Under the pieces are notes generated by a model. It had not been told where the DNA came from. It was given only the letters and a program-made list of their open reading frames with translations, and did not search any database. 59,606 bases of DNA, taken from NCBI GenBank assembly GCA_947444925.1, contig CANFBW010000015.1, forward strand, positions 1 through 59,606, written 5' to 3'. Within the stretch, counting starts at the first letter, position 1, and each line of letters begins with the position of its first letter. The stretch comes from Flavobacteriales bacterium. Its GTDB lineage: Bacteria > Bacteroidota > Bacteroidia > Flavobacteriales_C > GCA-002722245. This document shows positions 52,901-59,606 of the stretch, in pieces. The translations under genes were made by a program, and so were the position numbers.

Positions 52901-54784
52901 TCGGCTTTTGCAAGCACTGCCCAACAAATTACAGTGTCGGGCGCAGGAACCTACACATTGAAAGTGGATAGCAATAAATGTTCGGCAACTGTTGCGCCTA
53001 TTCTTACGGTGAACAATCACGCCAAGCCTGCCGTGAAAGATACCACTGTTTGTTTAACAGACCTGCCTGTGGTATTGGATGCCACAGCCGGATATACTAC
53101 TTATAATTGGGACAATGGAACTGGTGCCTTGCAAACATACAGTACGTCGGTTGCGGGCAGTCACAGCATTTATGTGACCGACGGGAATGGGTGTAAAGAC
53201 ACGGCTTCTATTAAGATCACAACCATTGGTCAATTTGTTCCTGCGATATCGGTGACGCTATTGCAACAAACGGTTTGTCAAAATGCTGCGCCTTTTGCAA
53301 TAACGAAAGGCGTTGGGACTTCTGCTGGCGGAAAGTTTTTTGCTACCTGTGGATCTTGTGTAGATCAAAATACAGGAATATTCAATCCTGCATTGGGCCG
53401 CGTAATCAAGCCTGACACGATCAGTTATGGATTGCAAAGTCACTGTGGTGATACGGCATCGGTTTACATTCAAGTATTGCCTGTTTTTACTTCGGTATTA
53501 TCGGCAAACAAAAGTTTGTGTCCCAATGAAAAATATACCATTCCGGCAACAGGATGGAGTCCTGTAGATCCGCAAACATTAAGCGTAAATGTTGTGGGTT
53601 CATGGAAATTTGTGGGTGCTGGTTCGGGTTTGAATGCCGCTACAGGAGTTTTTGACGCAGCGATTGCGGGAGTTGGTGTTTATAAAATAACTTATGGATT
53701 GGATGCGCCGATTTATCCGTGCTATGTTCCTGATACGATGACCATCTCCGTAGTGGCTTTGCCAACGGCTACGATTACAGGTGATTCAACAGTGTGTGCC
53801 AATGTTGCCGGAGTGCAGTTGGCGGCGACGGGGGGTACGTGGTGGGATGCTCAAGGAAAAATAAATTCATCTGGTTATTTTTCTGCAAATGGTGCAACAG
53901 TGTCGACCTATCCTATTGAATATAGACTTGATAATGGTACTTGTAAAGACACCGTTTTATATCAGGTGCGTGTAAAGAAAGTGCCACTGACAGATTTTTC
54001 TGGCGATAAATTGCAAGGTTGTGCACCAATGACTACTTTGTTTACCGATGAATCTGAAGAAGTGCCATCAACATCGTTCTGGACTTTGGCGCCAAACAGC
54101 ACCGCGGCCACTAAAGGTCCGGCAAGTCATACTTATGGCACTCCTGGTAAGTATAATGTTTCATTGCAAAATACATACAGCAATGGTTGTGTTTCCGCTG
54201 AAACAAAAACCGACTACCTCAATGTTTTGGCTATCCCAACGGTTGATTTCACATCGACTCCAGCAGTGTTGAGTACAATGAATCCTTTGGCGAGCTTCAG
54301 CAGTTCTACATCGTCAGACGTGACTTCAATGCTTTGGAATTTTTCTACTAAAGGAATTTCGGTTGATGCGACGATTGCCAATCCAGATGCAATTTTCAGT
54401 TCTTTGGTTGACGATACCATTCCGGTACAGTTGATGGTTAGTAATGGTTTTTGTGCCGACTCCATTAAGCACAATGTTATTTTGCGCACTGGAACAACGA
54501 TTTTTGTGCCGAATGCATTTTCACCAAATGGCGATGACATCAACGAAGAGTTTTTGCCTCGAGGAATCAATATGGGTGATAATGGCTATGAGTTCATGGT
54601 CTTCGACAGATGGGGCGAAGTAATTTTTAAAACCAACAACGCTACAGAAGGATGGAAAGGCAAGCGCGACAACAATATGCATGATGCGCAAATTGATGTT
54701 TATATTTGGCGAGTAACCTATGTGGATCACTTCACTGGCATCAAACAAGAGCCACTTGTTGGTCATGTTGCGTTGTTGCGATAA
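49973..54784 (+). CDS. Giant T9SS type B (CHU_C) secreted adhesin-like protein
   Basis: A 1603-residue protein from ATG 49973 (signal peptide MKKVVFLCIVFIYNSNALFS); the TTG 13 codons upstream lies before it and is rejected. Residues about 25-420 resemble the seven-bladed propeller-like N-terminus of Bacteroidota surface proteins ('CDENGNLLFYTNGERAF', 'YYVFTTDD', 'CTEQVAATWHANGIDIWVTTH'). Then come about ten Ig-like or PKD-like units with repeated 'VTDANGCSDTTS' and 'VSDVNGCKDTAS'. Two consecutive 222-residue blocks are about 80% identical. A PKD domain follows near 1345 ('CAPMTTLFTDES', 'HTYGTPGKYNVSL'). The last 95 residues are the gliding-associated C-terminal domain ('FVPNAFSPNGDDINEEF', 'MVFDRWGEVIFKT', 'WRVTYVDHFTG'), the type B T9SS signal. 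Probably surface-exposed. Confidence 0.92.
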   Translation: MKKVVFLCIVFIYNSNALFSQSQICPTSLNPWQWKTHSKWFHGEGNIITFPGGTGAPVGSATPTAGTYDAGSYESTASVCDENGNLLFYTNGERAFDKTGATLSSGLLTGNENGGQRGSAVQGVMIVKHPLNINEYYVFTTDDAVTATTKGFNYFIYNKLTNTMSGATRLGNYRCTEQVAATWHANGIDIWVTTHKSGSADLYSYLLKCSGISNPAAPVISSNVVLNAKANSDNERSCLKFSWGGTKAAATAHLGSGTWDPTNAIVLLDFNKTTGAFTKSAAAGVGTGGNVCIDPYACEFSTDDSKLYVDHVTSATAFYLSMAGWGNGTTIANSKTTVTGVAGLGGHLKIGGDGRMYKSGVIGTIGVISGTTYTASAVTSPQTVTYSLPNMFVPPQDYLKVRDTTVKKCHNLNMGVMWKCKGTDAEDLTTANWSTVNPAHSAYITDKKTGAISASTPAGTVMKVIYTICTISDTADVTITACGCPLDVKNESLKICIGNKVKMDTTVLVGPGIWTIDSVPTTTGTTPTLVIAGGDTTFTTVTGNKIGKYKLLLKDAGDATCRDSIYITVNPLPVPVITPATKTICQGDNAVTFDAGTFASYLWSVNGSGIIQTTSGKTAGRYKVQVTDANGCSDTTSAVLTVKTKPVVSFINDSICAGGSAAIFDAGTSYLGTNFQSYNWDNGFASSQKLSTTAAGKHEVFVSDVNGCKDTASAFLIIKNLPVAKVANQSICIGKSATFDGVSGTGRTFTWTGPSAFSSSSQQITVFTAGTYTLKVDSNKCSATVAPILTVNALPTPVIAPATKTICQGDNAASFDAGSYVSYVWSVNGTGTLQTTSGKTAGRYKVAVTDANGCSDTTSALLVVKTKPVVTFGNDSICPGDPSATFDAGTSYLSTNFVSYNWDNGFAASQKLQTTAAGKHEVFVSDVNGCKDTASAFLIIKSLPVAKVANQIICKGQTATFNGVAGTGRTFSWTGPSAFASTAQQITVSGAGTYTLKVDSNKCSATVAPILTVNNHAKPAVKDTTVCLTDLPVVLDATAGYTTYNWDNGTGALQTYSTSVAGSHSIYVTDGNGCKDTASIKITTIGQFVPAISVTLLQQTVCQNAAPFAITKGVGTSAGGKFFATCGSCVDQNTGIFNPALGRVIKPDTISYGLQSHCGDTASVYIQVLPVFTSVLSANKSLCPNEKYTIPATGWSPVDPQTLSVNVVGSWKFVGAGSGLNAATGVFDAAIAGVGVYKITYGLDAPIYPCYVPDTMTISVVALPTATITGDSTVCANVAGVQLAATGGTWWDAQGKINSSGYFSANGATVSTYPIEYRLDNGTCKDTVLYQVRVKKVPLTDFSGDKLQGCAPMTTLFTDESEEVPSTSFWTLAPNSTAATKGPASHTYGTPGKYNVSLQNTYSNGCVSAETKTDYLNVLAIPTVDFTSTPAVLSTMNPLASFSSSTSSDVTSMLWNFSTKGISVDATIANPDAIFSSLVDDTIPVQLMVSNGFCADSIKHNVILRTGTTIFVPNAFSPNGDDINEEFLPRGINMGDNGYEFMVFDRWGEVIFKTNNATEGWKGKRDNNMHDAQIDVYIWRVTYVDHFTGIKQEPLVGHVALLR
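51686..53017 (+). repeat. Tandem 666-bp internal duplication in the type B adhesin
   Basis: Two equal blocks, 51686-52351 and 52352-53017, each encode 222 residues and three Ig-like units ('ITPATKTICQGDN', 'TKPVV', 'LPVAKVANQ'). They agree at roughly 183 of 222 positions by hand comparison. Many synonymous positions differ, so the copies are old and kept at the protein level. Confidence 0.85.
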
Positions 54785-54801
54785 GCGAAATAAATAAATG
54801 G

Positions 54802-54837
54802 AAAAGCCAAAAGAGAAGTCTCTTTTGGCTTTTTTTA
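54802..54837. terminator. Bidirectional intrinsic terminator between convergent genes
   Basis: Exact 15-bp stem AAAAGCCAAAAGAGA/TCTCTTTTGGCTTTT (54802-54833) with an AG loop, followed by T residues through 54836. It ends the giant adhesin transcript; on the other strand the stem itself ends in T4. The stop codon of the convergent 93-residue gene overlaps its T run (TTA at 54835-54837). Confidence 0.9.
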
Positions 54838-55116
54838 TGCTGCAATTCTCGACAAAACAAGGTCGGCGAAAGTGGCGCTGTTCGCGGTAAAATTAGTATC
54901 GTCCCACTCAATAAATTGGGTATGGGTAATGTCCATCAAACTCAAGTATTTGTTGAATAGGAGAGCCAACGGGCATTTTCCTATCTCTGTTTCTGCTCGA
55001 CATTCTACGAGCATTTTGACCAATTGCACTTGTACGCAAGAGTTTTTGCATTCAACGGAATTGGCGGTAATTTTTACTGCTTCGTCGTTTAATTTGAACT
55101 GAATGATAGTTTTCAT
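54835..55116 (-). CDS. Small hypothetical protein with four cysteines
   Basis: A 93-residue product from ATG 55116 (MKTIIQFKLNDEAVKI); a longer frame upstream lacks a better start. Composition is soluble and acidic. Four Cys lie in the middle third ('ECKNSCVQVQLVKMLVECRA' and 'GKCPLALLF'). No signal peptide. It resembles small proteins that have a beta-hairpin then a helix, but no family was recognised. It has hairpins on both sides: a shared terminator at its end and a plus-oriented hairpin upstream of its start. Confidence 0.65.
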   Translation of the reverse strand: MKTIIQFKLNDEAVKITANSVECKNSCVQVQLVKMLVECRAETEIGKCPLALLFNKYLSLMDITHTQFIEWDDTNFTANSATFADLVLSRIAA

Positions 55117-55147
55117 GGCTATAGGTTTATATAACAATGATACAAGG

Positions 55148-55181
55148 GCAAACCGTAACGTATTTACGGTTTGCTTTTTTT
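55148..55181 (+). terminator. Plus-oriented terminator-like hairpin upstream of the 93-residue gene
   Basis: GCAAACCGTAA (55148-55158) and TTACGGTTTGC (55164-55174) are exact inverted repeats, 5-nt loop, followed by seven T residues (55175-55181). No plus-strand gene lies just upstream: the region from 54838 is antisense to the minus-strand gene. So it may end an antisense or read-through RNA, or form a leader stem in the minus transcript. Confidence 0.65.
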
Positions 55182-55185
55182 CAAA

Positions 55186-55213
55186 AAAAAATCCTCCACA
55201 AGGAAGGATTTTT
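55186..55213 (-). terminator. Terminator of the 78-residue gene
   Basis: AAAAATCC (55187-55194) and GGATTTTT (55206-55213) form a stem, extended by TCC/GGA with one bulged base, and the minus-strand reading ends in a T run. It follows the stop of the 78-residue minus-strand gene by 24 bp. Confidence 0.6.
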
Positions 55214-55236
55214 ATCGTAAGTAAAAATAGGGGATG

Positions 55237-55473
55237 TCATTTGCCAATGACTTCTGCGAAAATAACCTCGTTTAAGTCGAGCTTGTAAATCGCATATAGT
55301 GCACTTTGTAAGCGGTTTTTTAATCGTTGGTAGTCGCTAGAACTGCTGAAATAGTAATTGAAATTATTTCCAGTTTCATTTTCTTCCCAGATGATGCCAT
55401 ACACTTCTTTTCCCGATTTCATTTTGAATCGGCAGTGTTGTTTTTCAAATCTTTTAAAAATAGATCTTTCCAT
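55237..55473 (-). CDS. Small hypothetical protein
   Basis: A 78-residue soluble product from ATG 55473. 'HCRFKMKSGKEVYGIIWEENE' is followed by a Ser/Tyr-rich turn and 'RLQSALYAIYKLDLNEVIFAEVIGK'. The strand pattern with 'GKEVYGIIWEE' is reminiscent of small barrel folds such as Sm/LSM-like proteins, but this is only an impression; no family was recognised. It has its own downstream hairpin. It lies between PIN-PhoH (upstream, same strand, with its own terminator) and the 93-residue gene. Confidence 0.6.
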   Translation of the reverse strand: MERSIFKRFEKQHCRFKMKSGKEVYGIIWEENETGNNFNYYFSSSSDYQRLKNRLQSALYAIYKLDLNEVIFAEVIGK

Positions 55474-55513
55474 AACGCAAATCAGTAGTCTGTTTTTTTT
55501 GTACGGGAATGTA

Positions 55514-55563
55514 CCTAAAAAAGTTAGCCTTATTTTTCAACAGTGTGTTGAAAAATAAGGCTA
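55514..55563 (-). terminator. Terminator of the phoH-like gene, 18-bp perfect stem
   Basis: TAGCCTTATTTTTCAACA (55525-55542) and its exact complement (55546-55563) flank a 3-nt loop. On the minus strand this is followed, after a few bases, by six T residues (55520-55515). It begins 23 bp after the PhoH-like stop. Confidence 0.85.
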
Positions 55564-55586
55564 CTTATATTTGAGCTCTTTATGAC

Positions 55587-56924
55587 TTACAAGAAGTCGT
55601 TGGCGAGGTTTGCAAGCTCAGAACGTTCTCCCTTTTCCAATGCGATGTGCGCACAAAGAGGGTGGCCTTTGACCTTGTCTATCAAGTATGATAAACCGTT
55701 GCTTAAATGATCCAAGTAGGGGGTGTCAATTTGGTAGACGTCTCCAGTGAAAACAATTTTTGTGTTTTCTCCAGCTCTACTAATGATGGTTTTTACTTCG
55801 TGCGGCGTTAAGTTTTGTGCTTCGTCAATGATGAAAAAGATATTGGATAAACTTCTGCCGCGAATGTATGCCAATGGCGTTACCACCATTTTTTCATTGG
55901 CAACCATTTCCTCTATGGCTTTGTATTCTTTGTCTTGCTGACTGTACTGGCTTTTGATCAATTTTAAATTGTCCCAAAGTGGTTCCATGTAAGGATTTAA
56001 TTTTGATTTTATATCGCCCGGAAGGTAGCCAATGTCTTTATTGCTCAAAGGAACGATGGGACGCGCCAAATATATTTGGTGGAAATCTCTCCTTTGTGCC
56101 AAGGCGCCAGCCAATGAGAGGAGTGTTTTTCCTGTTCCGGCAGCACCTTGAATGGTGACTAATTTTATCTTTGGATTCATTAACGCGTGCAAAGCAAAAG
56201 CTTGTTCAGAATTGCGTGGACCGATGCCATAGGCAGCTACTTTGTCAACGCGTTCAAAAGTTTTGTCAGCTGAATTGTAATACGAAAGCACCGATTTTTT
56301 TCCGTTTTTCAGGATGTAAAAATGGTTGTTCTTTTTCGACGGTGGAATGACTCCTTCCGCAGAAACCACTTTCTCTTCGTACAATTTGTCGATGATAGCA
56401 GTGTCAACGCCTTCGATAAATGCTCGGCCTGTAGGGGTAGAGCCTTCTTCAAGTACTTCGTCGGTCATCTTTCCTGTTTCATAATCCTCGGCAATCATGT
56501 CGAGTGATTTGGCTTTTATGCGCAGGTTGATGTCTTTCGTAACGAAAATTACTTTTCGTTTTGGAAACTTCTCACTTAAATAAAGTGCCGCATTTAATAT
56601 TTTATGATCGGCCTTGTCTCTGCCAAAGATGTCTTCTGCATTCAAGGTGCTGGGCATCGCCATTACAATGGAGAAAAGTCCTTTATTGCGGTCGCCAATC
56701 GGTATCCATTTCTTTAAAGAGTTGGTGCCTGATGCAGCATCCACAAAACGAGTGAATTCGCGGGCAGCAAAATTTTTGCTGTCGTTTCCTTTTTTGAAGT
56801 TGTCGAGTTCCTCCAATACAGTGATCGGAATCGCTACGTCGTTGTCTCCAAAGTTTTTAATAGCATCGTGATCGTAAATGATTACGGATGTGTCTAGGAC
56901 GAATATTTTTCTGCTTTTTCCCAC
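55587..56924 (-). CDS. PIN-PhoH family ATPase
   Basis: A 445-residue two-domain protein from GTG 56924. Residues about 1-130 are a PIN domain ('FVLDTSVIIYDHDAIKNF', 'TVLEELDNFKKG', and later 'DKADHKILNAAL' and 'IFVTKDINLRIKA' with acidic residues). Residues about 230-440 are a PhoH domain: Walker A 'TIQGAAGTGKTLLSL' near 262, 'IYLARPIVPLSNKDIGYLPGD', and Walker B 'IFFIIDEAQNLTPHE' near 365, then 'TGDVYQID'. PhoH is an NTPase, and PIN-PhoH proteins are proposed RNA helicase/RNases; function in this phylum is not established. Confidence 0.9.
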   Translation of the reverse strand: MGKSRKIFVLDTSVIIYDHDAIKNFGDNDVAIPITVLEELDNFKKGNDSKNFAAREFTRFVDAASGTNSLKKWIPIGDRNKGLFSIVMAMPSTLNAEDIFGRDKADHKILNAALYLSEKFPKRKVIFVTKDINLRIKAKSLDMIAEDYETGKMTDEVLEEGSTPTGRAFIEGVDTAIIDKLYEEKVVSAEGVIPPSKKNNHFYILKNGKKSVLSYYNSADKTFERVDKVAAYGIGPRNSEQAFALHALMNPKIKLVTIQGAAGTGKTLLSLAGALAQRRDFHQIYLARPIVPLSNKDIGYLPGDIKSKLNPYMEPLWDNLKLIKSQYSQQDKEYKAIEEMVANEKMVVTPLAYIRGRSLSNIFFIIDEAQNLTPHEVKTIISRAGENTKIVFTGDVYQIDTPYLDHLSNGLSYLIDKVKGHPLCAHIALEKGERSELANLANDFL

Positions 56925-57081
56925 GAGTATAATTTTTTAGTTAATCTACGTCTTCTACCTCAATTTTTTTATTTTGTTTGGATTTGTTTCCAAGAGATTT
57001 CAACAATGCAATAGTGAAAGAAAATTAGTTGGAATTCAGGACTAAATCTGCTGTGTTGTAAGTCAACAAAAAACAAGCCAC

Positions 57082-58053
57082 TTAGCGGTTGAACTCTGTT
57101 TTTTTGAGTTTGATGTCTTCGTCGGCCTGCGGACTATAAGGCTGCGCTTTAATGATTTTGTTGTTGCGAACATCAATGTCGCTGCTGAAATACCAAACGT
57201 TATTTTTATAATAGTACGCATCGAGACTGAAGTCGGGCGCATAAAACATAAACATGTTTTTGTAAGCAGGATCACTGGGTGCGAGGTGGTCAAATACAAT
57301 CATTTTCATTGGCTTGTTATAGCTTAAAGTCATACTGGCTCGGGCTGCATATTCAAAAACAATGCGTTGTTTTTCTTTGCCTTTTTCTTTGCGTGGCGCA
57401 GCTTTTCCAATGGGCCCTTTGCCTTTGGTGACTGGTACAAAAACTTCTTCTTTGTCTTTGAGTATTTTTTGTCCAAAGTGAATTTTTCCATTGCTGTTAA
57501 AAGAAATAGGTTCAATCAATTTCTTTTTCGACATCCAATTGTTACCGTCCCAGCCGAGCAATAGGTAGCACGTGTCTTTTTTAGCGTGAAGAGGAACGAT
57601 TTCGTAATATACGGCGCCATACCAGGTAGAGTCGCCATAACTGGCGTATTCGTCGGTGCCATTGGTTTTGTCATGCAACTCGCGCAATACCACTGTCTTT
57701 GTTTTTTTGTTGTAGTGTTGGGTAAAGCCGTAGTAGTGGTAAAGGCCCTCTGATGTAGCGAAGGCCCAAGTGAAGATTTTAAACTTTTTGTCGGGAGCAG
57801 TAAGTATTGAAATGCTTTTCAATCGGGTGAAGCGGTAATTGAACGAAGCCGTTGATTGAAGGGCGCTACGCAAGGTGTTGTTGAACAATTGATTGATTTG
57901 CAGTTTGTCAGCATCATCGCTTTGAGGAGCTTCAAGTTGTTCAAAAATCGACACTAAAGAATCTTCCATGGATTTGAGGTCGTGTGCTACTTTGTTCTGC
58001 GCAAACATTGACAATGCAAACAAAAACAATCCTATGGTAAAAGTGGATTTCAA
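57082..58053 (-). CDS. Secreted hypothetical protein
   Basis: A 323-residue product from TTG 58053, directly before a signal peptide (MKSTFTIGLFLFALSMFAQ). The mature part looks globular, with 'TLRSALQSTASFNYRFTRL', 'IFTWAFATSEGLYHYYGFTQ', 'TWYGAVYYEIVPL', 'YLLLGWDGNNWMSKKK' and 'MIVFDHLAPSDPAYKN'. A basic Gly/Lys-rich stretch occurs near 208-225. These motifs recur in an unnamed Bacteroidota family; no function is known to me. No cysteine lipobox is present. It lies 29 bp beyond the ferredoxin terminator on the same strand. Confidence 0.75.
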   Translation of the reverse strand: MKSTFTIGLFLFALSMFAQNKVAHDLKSMEDSLVSIFEQLEAPQSDDADKLQINQLFNNTLRSALQSTASFNYRFTRLKSISILTAPDKKFKIFTWAFATSEGLYHYYGFTQHYNKKTKTVVLRELHDKTNGTDEYASYGDSTWYGAVYYEIVPLHAKKDTCYLLLGWDGNNWMSKKKLIEPISFNSNGKIHFGQKILKDKEEVFVPVTKGKGPIGKAAPRKEKGKEKQRIVFEYAARASMTLSYNKPMKMIVFDHLAPSDPAYKNMFMFYAPDFSLDAYYYKNNVWYFSSDIDVRNNKIIKAQPYSPQADEDIKLKKTEFNR

Positions 58054-58084
58054 ATATTGAATATTAGATGCCTACAAGTATAAA

Positions 58085-58117
58085 GCAAAAACCCCGTCCG
58101 TATTGCGGAGCGGGGTT
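58085..58117 (-). terminator. Terminator of the ferredoxin gene
   Basis: AACCCCG (58090-58096) and CGGGGTT (58111-58117) form a stem, extended inward by CCG/CGG (58098-58100 and 58106-58108). Minus-strand reading ends in five T residues. It lies 22 bp after the ferredoxin stop. Confidence 0.85.
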
Positions 58118-58139
58118 AATTTTTATCAACAGCAAAGAT

Positions 58140-58487
58140 TTACAAATGCAAGAAATCTTTTTTCGCTAAAAGTAATTCTTCAGATTCTCTGTGCGCCGGA
58201 TCGTCAACGCAGCAGTCTACAGGGCAAACAGATGCACACTGCGGTTCATCGTGAAAACCTTTGCACTCCGTACATTTATCAGAAACGATATAATATACAT
58301 CTGTAGCATTTGGTTCATTCGTTGAATCGGCATCGTAAGAATTCCCTGTTGGGGTAGTTACCTTGCCTTTAATAGAGGTGCCGTCGGATAATCTCCATTC
58401 AACACCGCCTTCATATATTGCGTTATTTGGGCATTCTGGTTCGCATGCACCGCAATTAATACATTCTTCTGTGATGATTATAGCCAT
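58140..58487 (-). CDS. 2[4Fe-4S] ferredoxin
   Basis: A 115-residue electron carrier. The first cluster motif '[12 protein letters not shown]' starts near residue 9. The second is '[20 protein letters not shown]', near residue 73, with a CxxC...CxxxCP arrangement and a longer loop. Both clusters are complete. An insert of about 45 residues separates them. It is divergent from the acyl-CoA reductase gene across 55 bp, an arrangement I recall from other Bacteroidota; a functional link is inference. Confidence 0.92.
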   Translation of the reverse strand: MAIIITEECINCGACEPECPNNAIYEGGVEWRLSDGTSIKGKVTTPTGNSYDADSTNEPNATDVYYIVSDKCTECKGFHDEPQCASVCPVDCCVDDPAHRESEELLLAKKDFLHL

Positions 58488-58542
58488 GAGTCAATTATTA
58501 TTGTGTTAATTTAGAGGCGAAAATACAAATAGTTTTCAATAA

Positions 58543-59598
58543 ATGAATTTAGAAAATAGAATATCTGCATTTGAAAAACTTGGACTTTCCCTCGACAAAA
58601 TCATTTTGAACTTGCAGGGAGCCGACTTGGCATTGACTGCAGAGGAGGAAAAGTTTTGGGATATGGTGCATCTTGCGAAAAGCTACAATGGCTGGTTTTC
58701 GTTGGATAGCGTGCGCAATGCCTGTGAGGGAATTCGCTACTTTTTAGAGTCTGCAAATTTAAACGAGTGGATCGCTCCTTACAAAAAAGGAATACTAGAC
58801 TTAAAAAATAAAAAAAATGTGTTGATCGTCATGGCTGGAAATATTCCCATGGTTGGTTTTCACGATGTGCTGTGTGTTTTGATTTGTGGACAAAAAGCGA
58901 CTCTTAAATTTTCATCCGACGACCATAAATTACTCCCTGCTTTACTGGATGTGCTTATGTCTGTTGAGCCTCGTTTTAAAGAGGAAATTGAATTTGTAGA
59001 AAGACCCACCAAAGGATTCAATGTGGTTATCGCCACTGGTAGCGACAACACGGCGCGTTATTTTGAATACTATTTTGGCAAGCATCCCAACATCATTCGC
59101 AAAAATCGTATTTCGGTGGCAGTGCTGAGTGGCAAAGAAAGTGCCGACGAATTAAAAGCCTTGGCCAAAGATGTGTTTCAATATTATGGACTCGGTTGCC
59201 GCAATGTTTCTAAAATATTTGTGCCGAAAAATTATTCTTTCAATGCATTGATGGAAGCGTTTAAAAGCTTTTTGCCTTATCTTGAAAACAACAAATACCA
59301 AAACAACCTTGAATATCAAAAGGCAGTCATGCTTCTCAATAAAGATCCTTTTATTGACGGTGGTTTCATCTTTTTAAAAGAAGCGGAAACGCCATTTACG
59401 GCGGTGTCGGTGTTGAATTACGAACAGTATAGCGACGTGTCTGAATTAAAACCTTTCTTTGAGAAATACAAAGATAAAATTCAATGCGTTATCGGTGCTT
59501 ATGAAAATGCTTTGCTTTTTGGTACAGCTCAATCGCCGCAACTTTGTGATTACGCCGATGGAATAGATACCATGCAATTTTTAGTAGAATTAAATTAA
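58543..59598 (+). CDS. Acyl-CoA reductase (LuxC-like)
   Basis: A 351-residue protein of the LuxC / acyl-CoA reductase family, converting acyl-CoA to aldehyde with NAD(P)H. Motifs: 'VLIVMAGNIPMVGFHDVLCV' near 93, 'LKFSSDDHKLLPALLD' near 124, 'VIATGSDNTARYFEYYF' near 162, 'RKNRISVAVLSG' near 187, and catalytic Cys in 'YYGLGCRNVSKIFVP' near 220. The length is shorter than LuxC (about 480), as usual for Bacteroidota members. The gene is complete, ending 8 bp before the window edge. Confidence 0.88.
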   Translation: MNLENRISAFEKLGLSLDKIILNLQGADLALTAEEEKFWDMVHLAKSYNGWFSLDSVRNACEGIRYFLESANLNEWIAPYKKGILDLKNKKNVLIVMAGNIPMVGFHDVLCVLICGQKATLKFSSDDHKLLPALLDVLMSVEPRFKEEIEFVERPTKGFNVVIATGSDNTARYFEYYFGKHPNIIRKNRISVAVLSGKESADELKALAKDVFQYYGLGCRNVSKIFVPKNYSFNALMEAFKSFLPYLENNKYQNNLEYQKAVMLLNKDPFIDGGFIFLKEAETPFTAVSVLNYEQYSDVSELKPFFEKYKDKIQCVIGAYENALLFGTAQSPQLCDYADGIDTMQFLVELN

Positions 59599-59606
59599 TA
59601 AAGAAT

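Overview
This window looks like a chromosomal segment of a Bacteroidota bacterium. The marks are type IX secretion (T9SS) genes and cargo (PorQ, a PorP/SprF protein, type A and type B sorting domains), a TonB-receptor-like outer membrane protein, a DUF4835 protein next to coaBC, an Rpb6-type omega subunit behind bamD, a topoisomerase IV of the Bacteroidota type, and several promoters of the Bacteroidota form TTTG-N16-20-TAnnTTTG. No rRNA, tRNA, CRISPR array, prophage or intact insertion sequence was recognised. Nearly all genes are intact and closely packed, and most are housekeeping. Non-ATG starts (TTG, GTG) are common. Many strong perfect hairpins lie between genes.

Layout. 1-2846 (-): the N-terminal 948 codons of a giant secreted repeat protein that runs off the left edge. 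3123-4852: a Gfo/Idh/MocA oxidoreductase and protein-L-isoaspartate methyltransferase. 4857-10161: a signalling block with an intact LytS-type kinase, a kinase-like membrane protein that has lost its phospho-acceptor His and ATPase domain, and a LytTR regulator (three overlapping genes). A 374-bp divergent region with direct repeats and a 37-codon secreted-peptide ORF follows, then a large outer membrane beta-barrel protein. 10187-16937: a MuiA-like protein, then surE, a small membrane protein, lpxB, spoIID and comEC. 17439-24792: ispH, pyrD, HMG-CoA lyase, then bamD (about twice normal length), rpoZ, coaBC and DUF4835. 24881-27341: a YrdC/Sua5 tRNA-modification gene, a transaldolase-like gene and a membrane-anchored esterase. 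27564-33124: parE, parC and a glycosyltransferase. 33125-34173: about 1 kb without an intact gene, holding broken reading frames, one of which resembles an IS1595-type transposase C-terminus.

34174-39962: an EamA transporter, a YcxB-like protein, porQ, cmk, a GT22-like mannosyltransferase and a PorP/SprF protein. 40215-43633: rpsA with its own promoter and a very strong terminator, then pyrR and pyrB. 43707-46463: a STAS protein, a small T9SS cargo protein, RNase Z and a LuxR-type response regulator. 46517-46628: a REPIN-like palindromic element. 46681-49852: a small membrane protein, trmD, bioB and a bioF-like gene. 49973-54784: a 1603-residue T9SS type B adhesin-like protein with an internal 222-residue duplication. 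54835-59598: two small hypothetical genes with clustered hairpins, PIN-PhoH, a secreted hypothetical protein, a 2[4Fe-4S] ferredoxin and an acyl-CoA reductase.

The items I would look at first are the degenerate sensor between LytS and LytT with the nearby secreted micro-peptide, the 17-bp perfect inverted repeat inside coaBC, the double-length BamD, the REPIN-like element, and the small genes with hairpins at 54.8-55.6 kb. All functional statements rest on motif recognition by eye; no database search was run.
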